In this document: positions 11,281 to 23,200 of the stretch, one piece after another
How positions within the stretch are numbered: the stretch's first letter is position 1
Layout of the letters: every line of letters starts with the position of its first letter
Assembly: GCA_021018995.1 (NCBI GenBank)
Contig: CM037584.1
Location: 171,076,317 to 171,140,316 of the forward strand
DNA length: 64,000 nt
Direction of reading: 5' to 3'
Source of the DNA: Chloranthus sessilifolius
Taxonomy: Eukaryota > Streptophyta > Magnoliopsida > Chloranthales > Chloranthaceae
The notes under the pieces: model-generated
What the model saw: the letters and a program-made list of their open reading frames with translations, nothing else
Told to the model about the DNA's origin: nothing
Database searches by the model: none
Program-made: the position numbers and the translations under genes

Positions 11281-14200
11281 TATATTTTCTTCTTCTTTCT
11301 TTCTATCCTTTTTTATTCTTTCTTTGCTTTATTTTTTGCTTCTTTCTTTCTTTGCTTTCTTTCCTTATTTCCTTCTTTTTCTTTTCCTTTCTTTCTCCCG
11401 TACTTTCTTCCTTCTTTCTTCTTTCTGCTTTCTTCTTCTTTCTTTCTTTCTTTTTCTTCTTCTTCTTCCTCTTTCTTCTTCTTCTTCTTCTTCTTCTTCT
11501 TCTTTCTTCTTTCTTCTTAGGTCACTAAAGTCGACTCGGCAAGTCGACAAACTCGGCCGAGCTTTCGAGGCAACTCGGCGAGTTGACCGAGTCTCAGCCC
11601 AAATCGAGTCAATAGCCGAGTCGACCCAAAACTAGTTGAGTCGAGTCGACTCGCTTGAGTTCCGAGTCGACTCGGCGAGTTTTAAAACAGTGATCAAAGG
11701 TGCTGCCTTATGATTCATATTATTGTGCTTTGTGACCTGTGCAGCTTTGAACTACGTGAAGATCAATGTTGATGATGTATACAAATCTATGATGTTGCCT
11801 ACTCCATGAAGTTGAGGCCTCAAGATTCATGGTGAAGATTCGTGATATTACTGCCTGAAAATTTGTATTTATTGCTTCAAAATTCATGTCTACAACTCTC
11901 GACATACACATGCGATTGGATATTGCTCATTTCTTTGAGATCTGTGCCTCTCCCCCTCCATTTCTTTTATTTGTATGTGTGTGATGATGTGACAATTTTT
12001 TACGCTTGTTGTCCCTTCTAGTATTTGATGATGAGGCTTTTATTGCTATGCAGCCTTTTATCGGCCTTATGACCTTTGTCACTACTGTGATATGTAACCT
12101 TTTTTATCTACCTTATAGTCTTATATTTGCTTTATTAATATTAGGGGGAGATGGTTCAGAGTCCTTGTAATTGGCAACTTGAGCGTCATTCTCATTGATG
12201 CTCAACTTGAGGGGGAGTGTTGGAGATAATATATTAAGTATGGTTTGTGTTACAGTTGTAGGTAATATTAATCCCATATTGGTTAGGACTGGAAATAGTG
12301 TCTTGTTTACCTATATATAAAGGGCAATCACATGTAGCTTGATTATCTTGAATAGAAGCAACGTAGTCCATTACTGTTATTTATGTCTACATGGTATCAG
12401 AGCCTCCCCTGGGCTAGTTTTTTTGCTACATTTGTATCTTGTAGTGCATTAGGTTATTATTATTAGTTTTACATTTCATGTTTCCTGCATCATTGCTATT
12501 TTCATTTTGTAGTTGTTTGTTCTGCTAGAGCATCCATTAATTTAATGTGCTTCAACATCTTGAGGGATATTTTTTGCAACAGTCACGTGGAATCTTGTTA
12601 CAGCAACATCATTATTTTTACCTCTGTTCTCTCACATGTTCATGTCGATTGTGTTTAAAGATGTGTTCTCAACAATTTTCCTATTTTTGTGGTTGTCATC
12701 TTCATCCCAACAACAATAGTTTCATCTTAGCATCTTGTTTTTCAGCATTGTTTCTCAGCAGAATCTTTGTATCATGTTTACTTGCAAGAACAACTGCATC
12801 TTATCTCTCATTTCTTAGCTTTGCTTTGATACATCCGCTGCATGTTGTTCTTCCTGGTCAAACCATCAAATCCCTCTAAACAACGTTTATTTTTTCTCGG
12901 GCATTTCATCAATAAGATTCTGTACACCTTGTTTTCATATAAGCCTATAGCTTCCTCCATTATTCTTTATTTAAAATAAAAATAGAGAGATGGAGAAAAA
13001 AAGTGACATGAAGATGGGTTTGCAAAAGCTTTTTTTGCCTTATCAAATCCTTGGGTACATCCTCAACATGTTGCTCACCACCCACGTAGATTAAAAGCAA
13101 TTCATGACTTCATATCTGCTCTGTCAACATTTCAATATTGGGTGAAAACTCACTCAAGGTCAGATTAATGAGAGAAAGTGGGGTTGTAAGAGATATACTA
13201 AGCTTAAAGAAGAGAGATAAGCATTTTCAGCATAAGGCAAGTTCCTTGCACTGCAAGCAAATGCATATGGATGTATTTTTTGGCTGATACGAATCCCTTG
13301 GATTGGAAGTGCACTTATATTTGGGGACTTTGTTTGTTGGGTCTTTTTGCGTACATAGCGGCACTGGCAAGCTCACTGCTTCAGTTTGCTTAGAATCTAT
13401 CTTGCTGCTATCTTTTGTCTCCTTTTGTTCTTGTTGCTACTCCTACTCTAGTTGATGATACTACCATGAGATCCGGGAACCTATGGATAATACTTTGAAA
13501 TCCGTATTTGCTTGAAATTTGTTAACGTGCTACCTAGAGACTTGTTGTTGTGTACTGTTTCTGGTGCTACCTTAAGATCCATATTATTGTGCTTTGTGAC
13601 CTGTGCAACTTTGAACTACATGAAGATTACTGTTGATGATGCATCAAAATCAGTGATGTTGCCTACTCCATGAGGTTGAGGCCTCAAGATTCATGCTGAA
13701 GATTCGTGATATTGCTGCTTGAAAATTTGTATTTATTGCCTCAAAATTCATGTCTACAGCTCCCGACATACACTTGCGATGGGACGTTGCTCATTTCTCT
13801 GAGATCCGTCTCTCCCCCTCCATTGCCAATTTATATTTGTATGTGTGATGATGTGACACAGGTTTTAACGCCTGCTGTCCCTCCTAGTATTTGATGATGA
13901 GGCCTTTGCTGCTATGCAACCTTTTATCGGCCTTATGGCCTTTGTCGCTACTATGATATATAACCTTTTTTATCTACCTTATGGTTTTATATTTGCTTTA
14001 TTAATATTAGGGGGAGATGGTTCAGAGTTTTTATAATTGGCAACTTGAGCATCATTCTCATTGATACTCAATTTGAGGGGGAGTGATGGAGATAATATAT
14101 TAAATATGGTGTGTGTTAGAGTTGTAGGCAATATATTAATCCCATATTGGTTAGGAATGGAAATAGTGTCTTGTTTGCCTCTATATAAAGGGCAATCACA

Positions 14201-17200
14201 TGTAACTTGATTATCTTGAATAAAAGCAATGTAGTCCATTAGTGTTATCGTGCTCTCTCTGTCTCTCTCTCTCACTTCTTCTCTTCTCTCTTATAAACCT
14301 TAAATGAGTATTTATCCTCTTTAGTTTTTAGGTTATTTACGTCTACATGGTATCAAAGCCTTCCCCTGGGCTAGTTTTTTTGCTACATTTGTATCTCTTA
14401 GTGCATTAGGTTATTATTGTTAGTTTTACTTTTCATGTTTCCTGGATTATTGCTAGTTTCATTTTGTAGTTGTTTGTTCTACTGGAGCATCCATTGATTT
14501 AATGTGTTTCAACATCTCGATGTACATTTTCTGCAGCAGTCATGTGGAATCCTGTTACAGCAACATCATTATTTTTACCTCTATTCTCTCACATGTTCAG
14601 GTTGATTGTGTTTAAAGATATGTGTTCTCAACAATTTTTCTGTTTTTGTGGTTATCATCTTCATCCCAACAACAACAGTTTCATCTTAGCATCTTGTTTT
14701 TCAACATTATTTCTCAGCAAAATCTTTGTATCATGTTTACTTGCAAGAACAACTGCATCTTATCTCTCATTTCTTAGCTTTGATACATCCGTTGCATGGT
14801 GTTCTTCCTGGTCAAACCATCAAATCCCTCCCAACAACATTTATTTTTTATCAAGCATTTCATCAATCAGGTTCTGTACACCTTGTTTTCATAAAAGCCT
14901 ATAGCTTCCTCCTTTATTCTTTATTTAAAATAAAAATAGAGAGATGGAGAAAGAAAGAGACTAGAAGATGGGTTTGCAAAAGTTTTTCTGCCTTATCAAA
15001 TCCTTGGGTGCATCCTCAACATGTTGCTCACCATCCACGTAGATTAAAAGCAATTCATGACTTCATATCTGCTCTGTCAACATTTCTATATTGGGTGAAA
15101 ATTCACTCAAGGTCAGATTGACGAGAGAAAGTGGGGTTGTAAGAGATATACCAGGCCTAAAGAAGAGGGATATGTCTTTTCAGCTTAAGGCAAGTTCCTT
15201 GCTCTGCAAGCCTTTGCATATGGATGTATCTTTTGGCTGACACGAATCCCTTGGATTGGATTTGAAGTGCATTTATATTTGGGGCCTTTGTTTGCTGGGT
15301 CTTGTTGGGTACATAGCGGTACTACCAAGCTTACAGCTTCAGTTTGCTTAGAATCTAACTTGTTGCTGTCTTTTGTCTCCTTTTGTTCTTGCTGCTACTC
15401 CTACTCTAGTTGATGATACTACCTTGAGATCAGGGAACCCATGGATAATACCTTGGAATCCATGTTTACTTGAAATTTGTGAAGGAGCTACCTAGAGACT
15501 TGTTGTTGTTAACTGTTTCTGGTGCTGCCTTAAGATCCATATTATTGTGCTTTGTAACCTGTGTGAACTCCGTGAAGATCGCTGTTAATGATGCATCAAA
15601 ATTTGTGATGTTGCCTACTCCATGAAGTTGAGGCCTCAAGATTCATGCTGAAGATTCGTGATATTGCTGCCTGAAAATTTGTATTTATTGCCTCAAAATT
15701 CATGTCTGCAGCTCCCGACATACACATGCGATTGAATGTTGCTCATTTCTCTGAAATCCGTCTCTCCCCCTCCATTTCTTTTATTTACCAATTTATATTT
15801 GTATGTGTGATGATGTGACAAAGAGTTTTTTACGCCTGCTGTCCCTCCTAGTATTTGATGATAAGGCCTTTGCTGATATGTAGTCTTTAATCGGCCTTAT
15901 GGCCTTTGTCACTACTGTGATATGTAACCTTTTTTATCTACCTTATGGTTTTATATTTGCTTTATTAATATTAAGGGGAGATGGTTCAGAGTCCTTGTAA
16001 TTGGCAACTTGAGCATCATTCTCATTGATGCTCAACTTGAGGAGTGTTGGAGATAATATATTAAGTATGGTGTGTGTTAGAGTTATAGGCAATATATTAT
16101 TCTCATATTGGTTAGGAATGGAAATAGTGTCTTGTTTGCCTCTATATAAAGGATCATCACATGTAACTTGATTATTTTGAATAGAAGCAATGTAGTCCAT
16201 TAGTGTTATTGTGCTCTCTCTGTCTTTCCCTTCTTCTCCTCTCTCTAATAAACCTTAAATGGGTATATCTCCTCTTTAGTTTTTAGATTATTTATGTCTA
16301 CAGTAACAACTTCCCATAGGAATGTCCATAAGCCAACATTCTTCAATAAAATCCGTTAATCGTCTCATGTCCACCTTATCAAGGTTCCCACCATTATTTA
16401 AGTGCATATTTGATTATATTTATTACTTTAGCTCCTAAAATTAGAAGAGTCCATTATTGAAAACTATTGGTAAGTATTTGAGTTTGAGGTCTTCGCTTTG
16501 ACCTTCAATGACTTGATTTTAGGGTTAGGGTTGTAGGAGGGAGAGAAGAAGAAGAGAGATGATAGAGTTAGAGAATAGAATGGTCCAATTAGGGTTGAAG
16601 GGAACACCAACTAGCCTATATACTATTAATATCAAAATACTATATAGCCACCACATATTAACACACACCCCCAAATACACACCAATACTCCCCCTGAAGT
16701 TGGTGCATAGATATCGATCATGCCCAGGTTGACAATAACATCTTGAAGAAAAGAAGGATGAAGAGCTTTTGTAAAAACATCTGCCAATTGCTGAGAAGAT
16801 GTGATCTTTGAAGTCTCGCACATAAAATGAATATCAACTTCAACATGTTTGGTTCGCTCATGAAGAACCGAGTTTGTCGCAATATCAATAGCCGCCTGGT
16901 TATCACAATGAAGAGGCATAGGAAGAGATGGAGGAAAACCAAGCTCAATAAGCAGAGAGCGTAACCAAAGAAGCTCGCAAGTCCCATGAGCCATCACTCT
17001 GTACTCAGATTCAGCACTAAACTTGGATACAACGTCCTACTTACTTTTCGATACCATAAGGTTGCCACCAAGGAAGGTACAGTATCCAGAGGTGGATCGA
17101 TGATCAGTAGGAGCTCCAACGTAATCAACATCGGTGTCGCAACTAAGATGAAGATGACCAGTATCACCATAGAAGAGACCACGACTAGGGGAGGCCTCAA

Positions 17201-20200
17201 TGTAGCGAAGAATTCGATAAATTGCGGCCATATAAGGAACCCTGGAAGAATGCATAAATTGAGCCACCAAAGAAACGACAAATGTCAGGTCAGGTCATGT
17301 GTTGGTAACGTAGATAAGCCTTCCAACAAGCCTCTGACACTCAGAGGGATTAGGCAAAAGATCTCCAAAATGAGTATGAAGGTAATGTTTAGGATTCATG
17401 GGAGATTTAGTTGGCTTACATCCAAGCATGCTAGTGTCCCTGAGTAACTCAAGAGAATACCGTCTCTGAAATAGAGAAATGCCTCGATCGGATCTCCCAA
17501 TCTCAATGCCCAAGGCGCAAATATTTCACATCGAAGGCTTTATGCAGACCAGCCTTCACATGAGCTATAAATGCAACATCATCACCTGTGATGATGATAT
17601 CAACATAGATGAGCAGAATCGTACGAAGCCTAGTAGAACTAGTGTGAATGAAACAAATATGATTGCAATGACATCTCGTGAATCCCATGGTGAGAACAAC
17701 GGTACTGAAGTGATGGAACCGGGCCCTAGGAGATTGCTTCAACCCATAGATGGACTTCAGAAGTTGACATTCTTTCCCTGAATACTCCCCCTTACGTTGA
17801 TAGCCAGGAGGCGGTGACATATAGATTTCCTCTTCCAAGTACTCGTGAAGAAATGCGGTCTTCACATCTAGCTGATAGAGAGGCCAATAATGGTGTGCAA
17901 CAAGAGGAATGAGAACACAAATGTAGACACAAAAAAGTTGTCTTTCTTTTTTTATTATAAATAAATTATACAAACATATATGTTAGGTTTTTAATCTTTT
18001 TAACTATGGATATACAGATATAGATTTGTATTATAGACACAAATAGCTTGTCATTTTTTTTGAATAAATGATACAAACCTAAATGTTAGGTATTTAATCT
18101 TTTTAAATTATATATAGATATGGATTTGTATTGTAGACAAGATTTGTCTCTTTTTTTTTGGATGAAGTAAAAAATAAAAATAAAAAGATAAACAGAAGCC
18201 CACGCAAGAAACCACAAAGGAATTATCTCTGGAGAATACACAAAAGATTTGTGTCTTCTTTTTGGATAAATTAATATATAAAGAAAAAGAGAAGAAAAGG
18301 ACACAAAAAGATTTGTCTTCGGAGAAGACACAAAAAAATTGTCTCTTTTTCAGAAGAAATGACCCACGCAAGGATGCCCATGCGTGGGTCTCCTTCATCT
18401 TTTTATTTTCTCTTTCACTTTCTCTCTCCCTATTTTCTCTCTTTCTTGTCTCTCTTTTTTCTCCCCTTCTTTCTCTCTCATGGCCACGCATGGACCCCCC
18501 TACGTGGGTCATCTCTCTTTCTCTTTTCTTTCTTTCTTTCTTTCTCTCTCATGGCCACACCAAGGATCAAAAATTCGGATTTCGTTTCGGTGGGGACCCA
18601 AAACCGAAATTTTGGACCGAAATTTCAGCCTAAATTTTGAATTTCGGCCAAAAACTTGCTACAATGCCGAAAACTACAGCGTTTTTGAGTTTTCGTTTCG
18701 GTTTCGGTGGGGACCGAAACAGAAACATTTCGGCCAAAGTCTTCAGATTTCGTCTGAAATTTTGAACCATGGCCCGCACAGGGGACCCCCTACGTGGGTC
18801 CTCTCTTTTCTTTCTCTTCCTTCTCTCTCATGGCCCATGCAAGGGACCCCTACATGGGTCCTCTCTCTTTCTTTCTTTCTCTCGTCTATCTCCTCCAAGG
18901 GCCCATGAAGGAGACCCCCTGCATGGGTTCCTTCCATTTTTCCTTCTTTTTCTCTCTCCTCCAAGAGCCCACATAGGGGACCCCTGCGTGGGTCCCCTCC
19001 CTCTTTATTTTCTTCTTTCTCTCTGTCTCTCTCTCCTTTCTCTCTCATGACCCACGCAGGGGAACCCCTACGCGGGTCCCCTCTCTCTTCATGACCCACG
19101 CAAGGGCCCATCCTGCACTGATCCTTCAATCTTTTCTCTATCTTAGAGACCCCCACGTCTCTCTTATTTTAATTGATCAATAAAAAATAAACCCTCATGG
19201 GGCTTATCCATGAACTTTGAATTTGCACTGTGGATTTATTCCGGAGCGCGGTTGACCATCATATTTAACTTCTGCGGTCAACCAATAATTAGAAGCCGGC
19301 CCCTCGGCATCTAGGTTCGAATTCTAAGTCAAATCACTTCTACTTTGACTTCTTCTCCCTCTTTTCTTCTTAAGGTAAACTTAGATTTATATGGGCCTGC
19401 TTAGGGTCCATGGCTAAGTTATTTCTCTTCGGCCTCGTCCGGGACTATGTGTCCTATGATAGGTCCATGCCCATCCTTTATGCCAAGGTTATAAATCCGG
19501 CACTATCTGGGCCTATTATAGGCCCATGCCCGCAACCCTTACATAGATGGGATATACATAGGACTATATGGGCCCACGGACCTATGCCTAAAACCCTTAT
19601 ACGTATGGGTTGCATTTATCAACATAAAGTTGATCCTTCACATAAATTGGGTTGCAATTATAGAACCAAAGAAAACTTTAGTCGTGAATACCCCATCTTG
19701 ACCACGATTGACTTCGGCCATCCATCGCATATCGCGATCGCAATCAACATAATTTACAACATTTTTCTATACACAATTACAGTCATCGGATTATCGGGTT
19801 TATGCCATACTTGAAATTGGAATGTCAAATCCAACGATGGATGCGCTGATTTTTGGTCAAACGATCATAACGCGATCCAACGGTGGATTTATCATATCTT
19901 GACCGAATCTTAGGATATTGATCAGATCCAACTATGGATGCGTTGAATTTGGTCAAACGATCATGATACAAGATTGTAACGCGATTCAACAGTGGATTTA
20001 TCATACTTTGACCAAATCTTAGGATATTGGTCAAATCCAACGATGAATGCGTTGACTTTTGCTCAAACGAGAAAGCTATAAGATCGTAACATGATCCAAC
20101 GGTGGATTTATCATATATTGACCAAATTTCATGGTGAATTCGTCTAACTACACTAGAATATGATCAAAATTCTCAATGAATTCCAAGGAATTCAATAACT

Positions 20201-23200
20201 TTGATTCAGGAGCAGACATATGATCTAATTAATCCTTTAACATGGATCCGATATTTGAGTTTATTTTCGAAACTCAACACCAAGAATTCGTACGAAGACT
20301 TATTCACGAAATTTTGGCCCCGTTGCTCACCCATCACAATCGAATGGAGTTAACTTTTGATTGAGAGGAACGCGTACATTCTATCCACTCTTTGAAGTCC
20401 AACGGATTTCGGAAGTCGAAAACACTTGTTGACCGGACAAAGACGGATTTATTTATTTGTTTATTTCAGAAATGTAATTAGGTTTCTTTATTTAGTAGCT
20501 TTTAATCAGAGGTATACATTTTGATGTAATTACGAGGAATCGACTGCGATACCCGGAAGTGTAAAGTCCATTTCAATACCCGCTCCTAGCGAGGGAAAAT
20601 TTGTTATGATTGATTTGTGATAGATTTATATTCTATGCAAATTTGTTGTTTACAACGAATAGATGTAAGCTTCGCAAGGAGCAAATGTAGCTGTATAATC
20701 CAAGCCGTGAACTTGAGTATACCCTTTTGCAACCAACCAACTTGATTTTAGGGTTAGGGTTGTAGGAGAGAGAAAAGAAGCAGGAGAAGAAAAAGAAGAG
20801 AGATGATAGAGTTAGAGAATAGAATGGTTTAATTAGGATTGAATGGACGCCAACTAGCCTATATACTAATGATATCAAAATACTATATACACACCGCATA
20901 TTAACACACACACCAGTACACGCCAATACAATGTGCATTGATCTCTCCTGGTAGTACCTAATTTTTCCATCTTATTGAGCAAATGGCAGATATAGAGGAC
21001 GCGATGCTTAAGAAGTCTTCCTCTTTTGTTCAACTCTCTCTGACTGACATATACGTTGCTATCAATTCAAGTTTTAAGAGTCGATCTTTGAGGAGTTTTT
21101 TCTTTAAAACTTTGAAGGACGACCTGTCCAATGGAGAAAATGGCAAACAATAGAGAAAATGGAATGAATTAACATTTGACCTGTCCAATGGAGAAATTAT
21201 TTCTGGGCTATTGCAAATAGCACAGAAATATCACACATGGGCCTGGTTTTCTCACGAGTCACACAATGTCCAGAAATATACCAACATCAGTAAACTTCAA
21301 TGTTACAATTCAGCCCTTGTAATCATAAAATATTTGGCATCCATGTAAAAAAACTTGGACCATCTCAGGAACTAGCTTAGAGATGTAGGAAACTGTCATA
21401 TAAATCTTGTGTTTTTTAGGAAAGTATATCCTTCATGGATCAAAATTTCGGCCAAAATTTCGGTTTCAGTCCCCAGTGAAACGAAATCCGATTTTTTGAT
21501 CCTTGATATCCTTCTATGTTTGAGTTATTGGAAGACAACATATACAATATAAATTAATCTTGTAATGTTTGGAAAACGACAAGGATGATATTAACAGGTT
21601 TATAGAAATCAAAGATTGAATTAATGTTTTTTATGGAGATTGTCGGAAAACTGTATATTCTATCTCATGATTATGATATCAAACTTAGAAATATAAGCCT
21701 TAATTTTTTGGTTGCTACAATACGTGATTAAGATATGTATTTTAAAAGCATAGCCAGTTTAACTCAAAAAAACTGGTGGGCCATTTCCTAGTTGGGTCTG
21801 AATTTTAACACTAGTACATATTATATATAAAGAAGTATCGATAGTAAATTTCAGATAAAACCAGATAGAATATTTATTCATGGGATGGTGACACACCTGA
21901 AATTGGCTGATTATGCCCTTCTTTAGATGAGCTAGAACCAGACACGTTTGAAGATCCAGGGCATGATTCCGAGAGATTTATCTACAAAGAATCAAATAAA
22001 GATCAACAGTGATAGAGGTATACAACAGACTAGTGACGGTGAACAAAATAGAGATACAGCATATCAAGGTCCAATATGTAACTGATATCAATGCATTAAC
22101 ATGACAAACTGTCATCGCCTTGGAGCTTGGTGGATTGTAAGGGATCAGAAAATAGAAATTTAAATGTCTTTTTTTTCCTCGATTGATAAAACTTTCAAGT
22201 TGTTAATATCCTTACTCTTAAAACTACCTTTTTTTCACAGACTTTTAGAACTAATACTCAGTATTTTGGAAATAAAATCGCGGCAAAAGATCTTAAAAGG
22301 TGTAACCAATGTAATCAAAAAATTGGATCCTATATTGTAAGATTTTTCAAAATATCTTATAAAAAAGGAAATGTAAATATGGCCCAAACAATAATATTCT
22401 GACGTTGTGCCTCAAATTCCAGTAAAATTGTAAGTTGTAACATATCATGATATGTGATGGGGACATCATAATCAAGAACATTGGATTCGGGCCAAGAGAT
22501 TGTCCAGCAGCAAAAGAAAAGGAAAGGGAGCCGGAACGGAAGAGCCGGTAAGAAAAAGAAGAATGTGAAAGTCGTTAAGAGCTCAAATTCGAAGGACTAA
22601 AGAGTTTTCGTCACTTTCTGCGCAACCATCGGAAAAGCGGTCATAAGTCTATCAATATGTGTCGGAATTGTGTGATTATTGTCTTGTTGGAAAACTACTT
22701 CGATAAGCTTTCAAATAAGACCAACTTCACGTTAATCGGACATCATTTGACCCTTCAAAAGTGGCCACGTAATAAAAAACGAGATTTAATTTTTCAGGGC
22801 AAACTTGTCCAAGGTATCAAATATCAGCCGATACCAATACATATTGGTTTTTGGTCAAACCGATATTTATCGGTACCGTATGCCGATACGTCTCGGTTTC
22901 AACTGAGTTTTTGTTTCTTTAAAAAAAAAAAATGGCCGATAAGTATCGGTATCAGCCGATTCGTATCGGCCTCGGGCAAACAAATACCCAAGATCGATAC
23001 CCAATTTGACACCTTGAACTTGTCTTTTAGTATTTATTTATTTTAGGATTTTTTTTTTTGGCCTACTATATAAGGTCTTTATAACTTTGTAATAGGTAGT
23101 TTGATTATTGAATGAAAATTGAGAGCTTGCTTTTGTGCAAACCCTAGAAGAAGAGTTTTTGACCGAATAAACAAATCTTTCGAAACCTAAGGAGTGAGCA

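Larger units (their letters stand above)
9656..16302 (+). mobile_element. Tandem array of a short non-coding LTR retrotransposon (4 LTRs, 3 internal regions)
   Basis: LTRs at 9656-9963, 12218-12391, 14084-14347 and 16045-16302 alternate with three related internal regions (9964-12217, 12392-14083, 14348-16044). The basic internal length is about 1.69 kb. Each internal region begins with a TGGTATCA(A/G)AGCC primer site (initiator-Met type, as in copia-like elements), and the purine tract GAGGGGGAG precedes LTRs 2 and 3. The whole array has one 5-bp target duplication, GTAAC (9651-9655, 16303-16307). No coding capacity is seen; a non-autonomous TRIM/LARD-like family, broken. The first internal region carries an F-type insertion. 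Confidence 0.85.
17922..20654. mobile_element. Solo LTR (about 2.7 kb) nested in the copia remnant
   Basis: Begins TGTAGACACAAAAAAGTTG and ends TTTGTTGTTTACA, between ACAAA (17917-17921) and ACGAA (20655-20659), a 5-bp duplication with one difference. The copia reading resumes on either side. No coding. It contains a hairpin minisatellite, an A-type MITE and a threefold tandem repeat. Solo LTR is favoured over a full element because no internal region is recognisable. Confidence 0.65.
16511..20928 (-). mobile_element. Copia LTR-retrotransposon remnant with a nested solo LTR
   Basis: Minus-strand element. LTRs at 16511-16687 and 20740-20928 share the ends (plus strand) ACTTGATTTTAGGG...CCAATA. 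Candidate 5-bp target duplication CAATG (16506-16510, 20929-20933). The purine tract lies just inside the left LTR. Parts recognised are reverse transcriptase (LYQLDVKTAFLHEYLEEEIY, SIYGLKQSPR) and RNase H (LHCDNQAAIDIA, HVEVDIHF, QLADVFTKALH). It is broken in several places, and other pol and gag parts are not recognised. Split by the insertion at 17922-20654. Confidence 0.8.
4223..21896 (-). other. Soloist intron, 17.7 kb, packed with transposable elements
   Basis: GT-AG intron splitting the Ser-rich linker from the AP2 exon. From left: unrecognised AT-rich DNA (4.25-5.55 kb), a CAT-repeat retroposon tail, an 823-bp MITE, a direct duplication (7.5-8.26 kb), a LINE remnant (8.79-9.23 kb), the tandem LTR array (9656-16302), the nested copia (16511-20928), unrecognised DNA, and a 72-bp MITE (21434-21505). 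Most of its length is explained by insertions. Confidence 0.8.

Noticed and set aside
11080-11635. Open frames of 119 and 146 codons
   Set aside because: They run through a (TA)n and a CTT-rich tract inside the F-type insertion; the products are Tyr-Ile and Phe/Ser/Leu runs, by-products of simple sequence.
16520-16535. Interstitial telomere repeat TTTAGGGTTAGGG
   Set aside because: Only two units, and the same text occurs in both LTRs of the copia remnant (also near 20748), so it is part of the LTR.
18262-19156. Several open frames up to 174 codons
   Set aside because: All cross the hairpin minisatellite and its CT-rich spacers; the frames exist on both strands for that reason.
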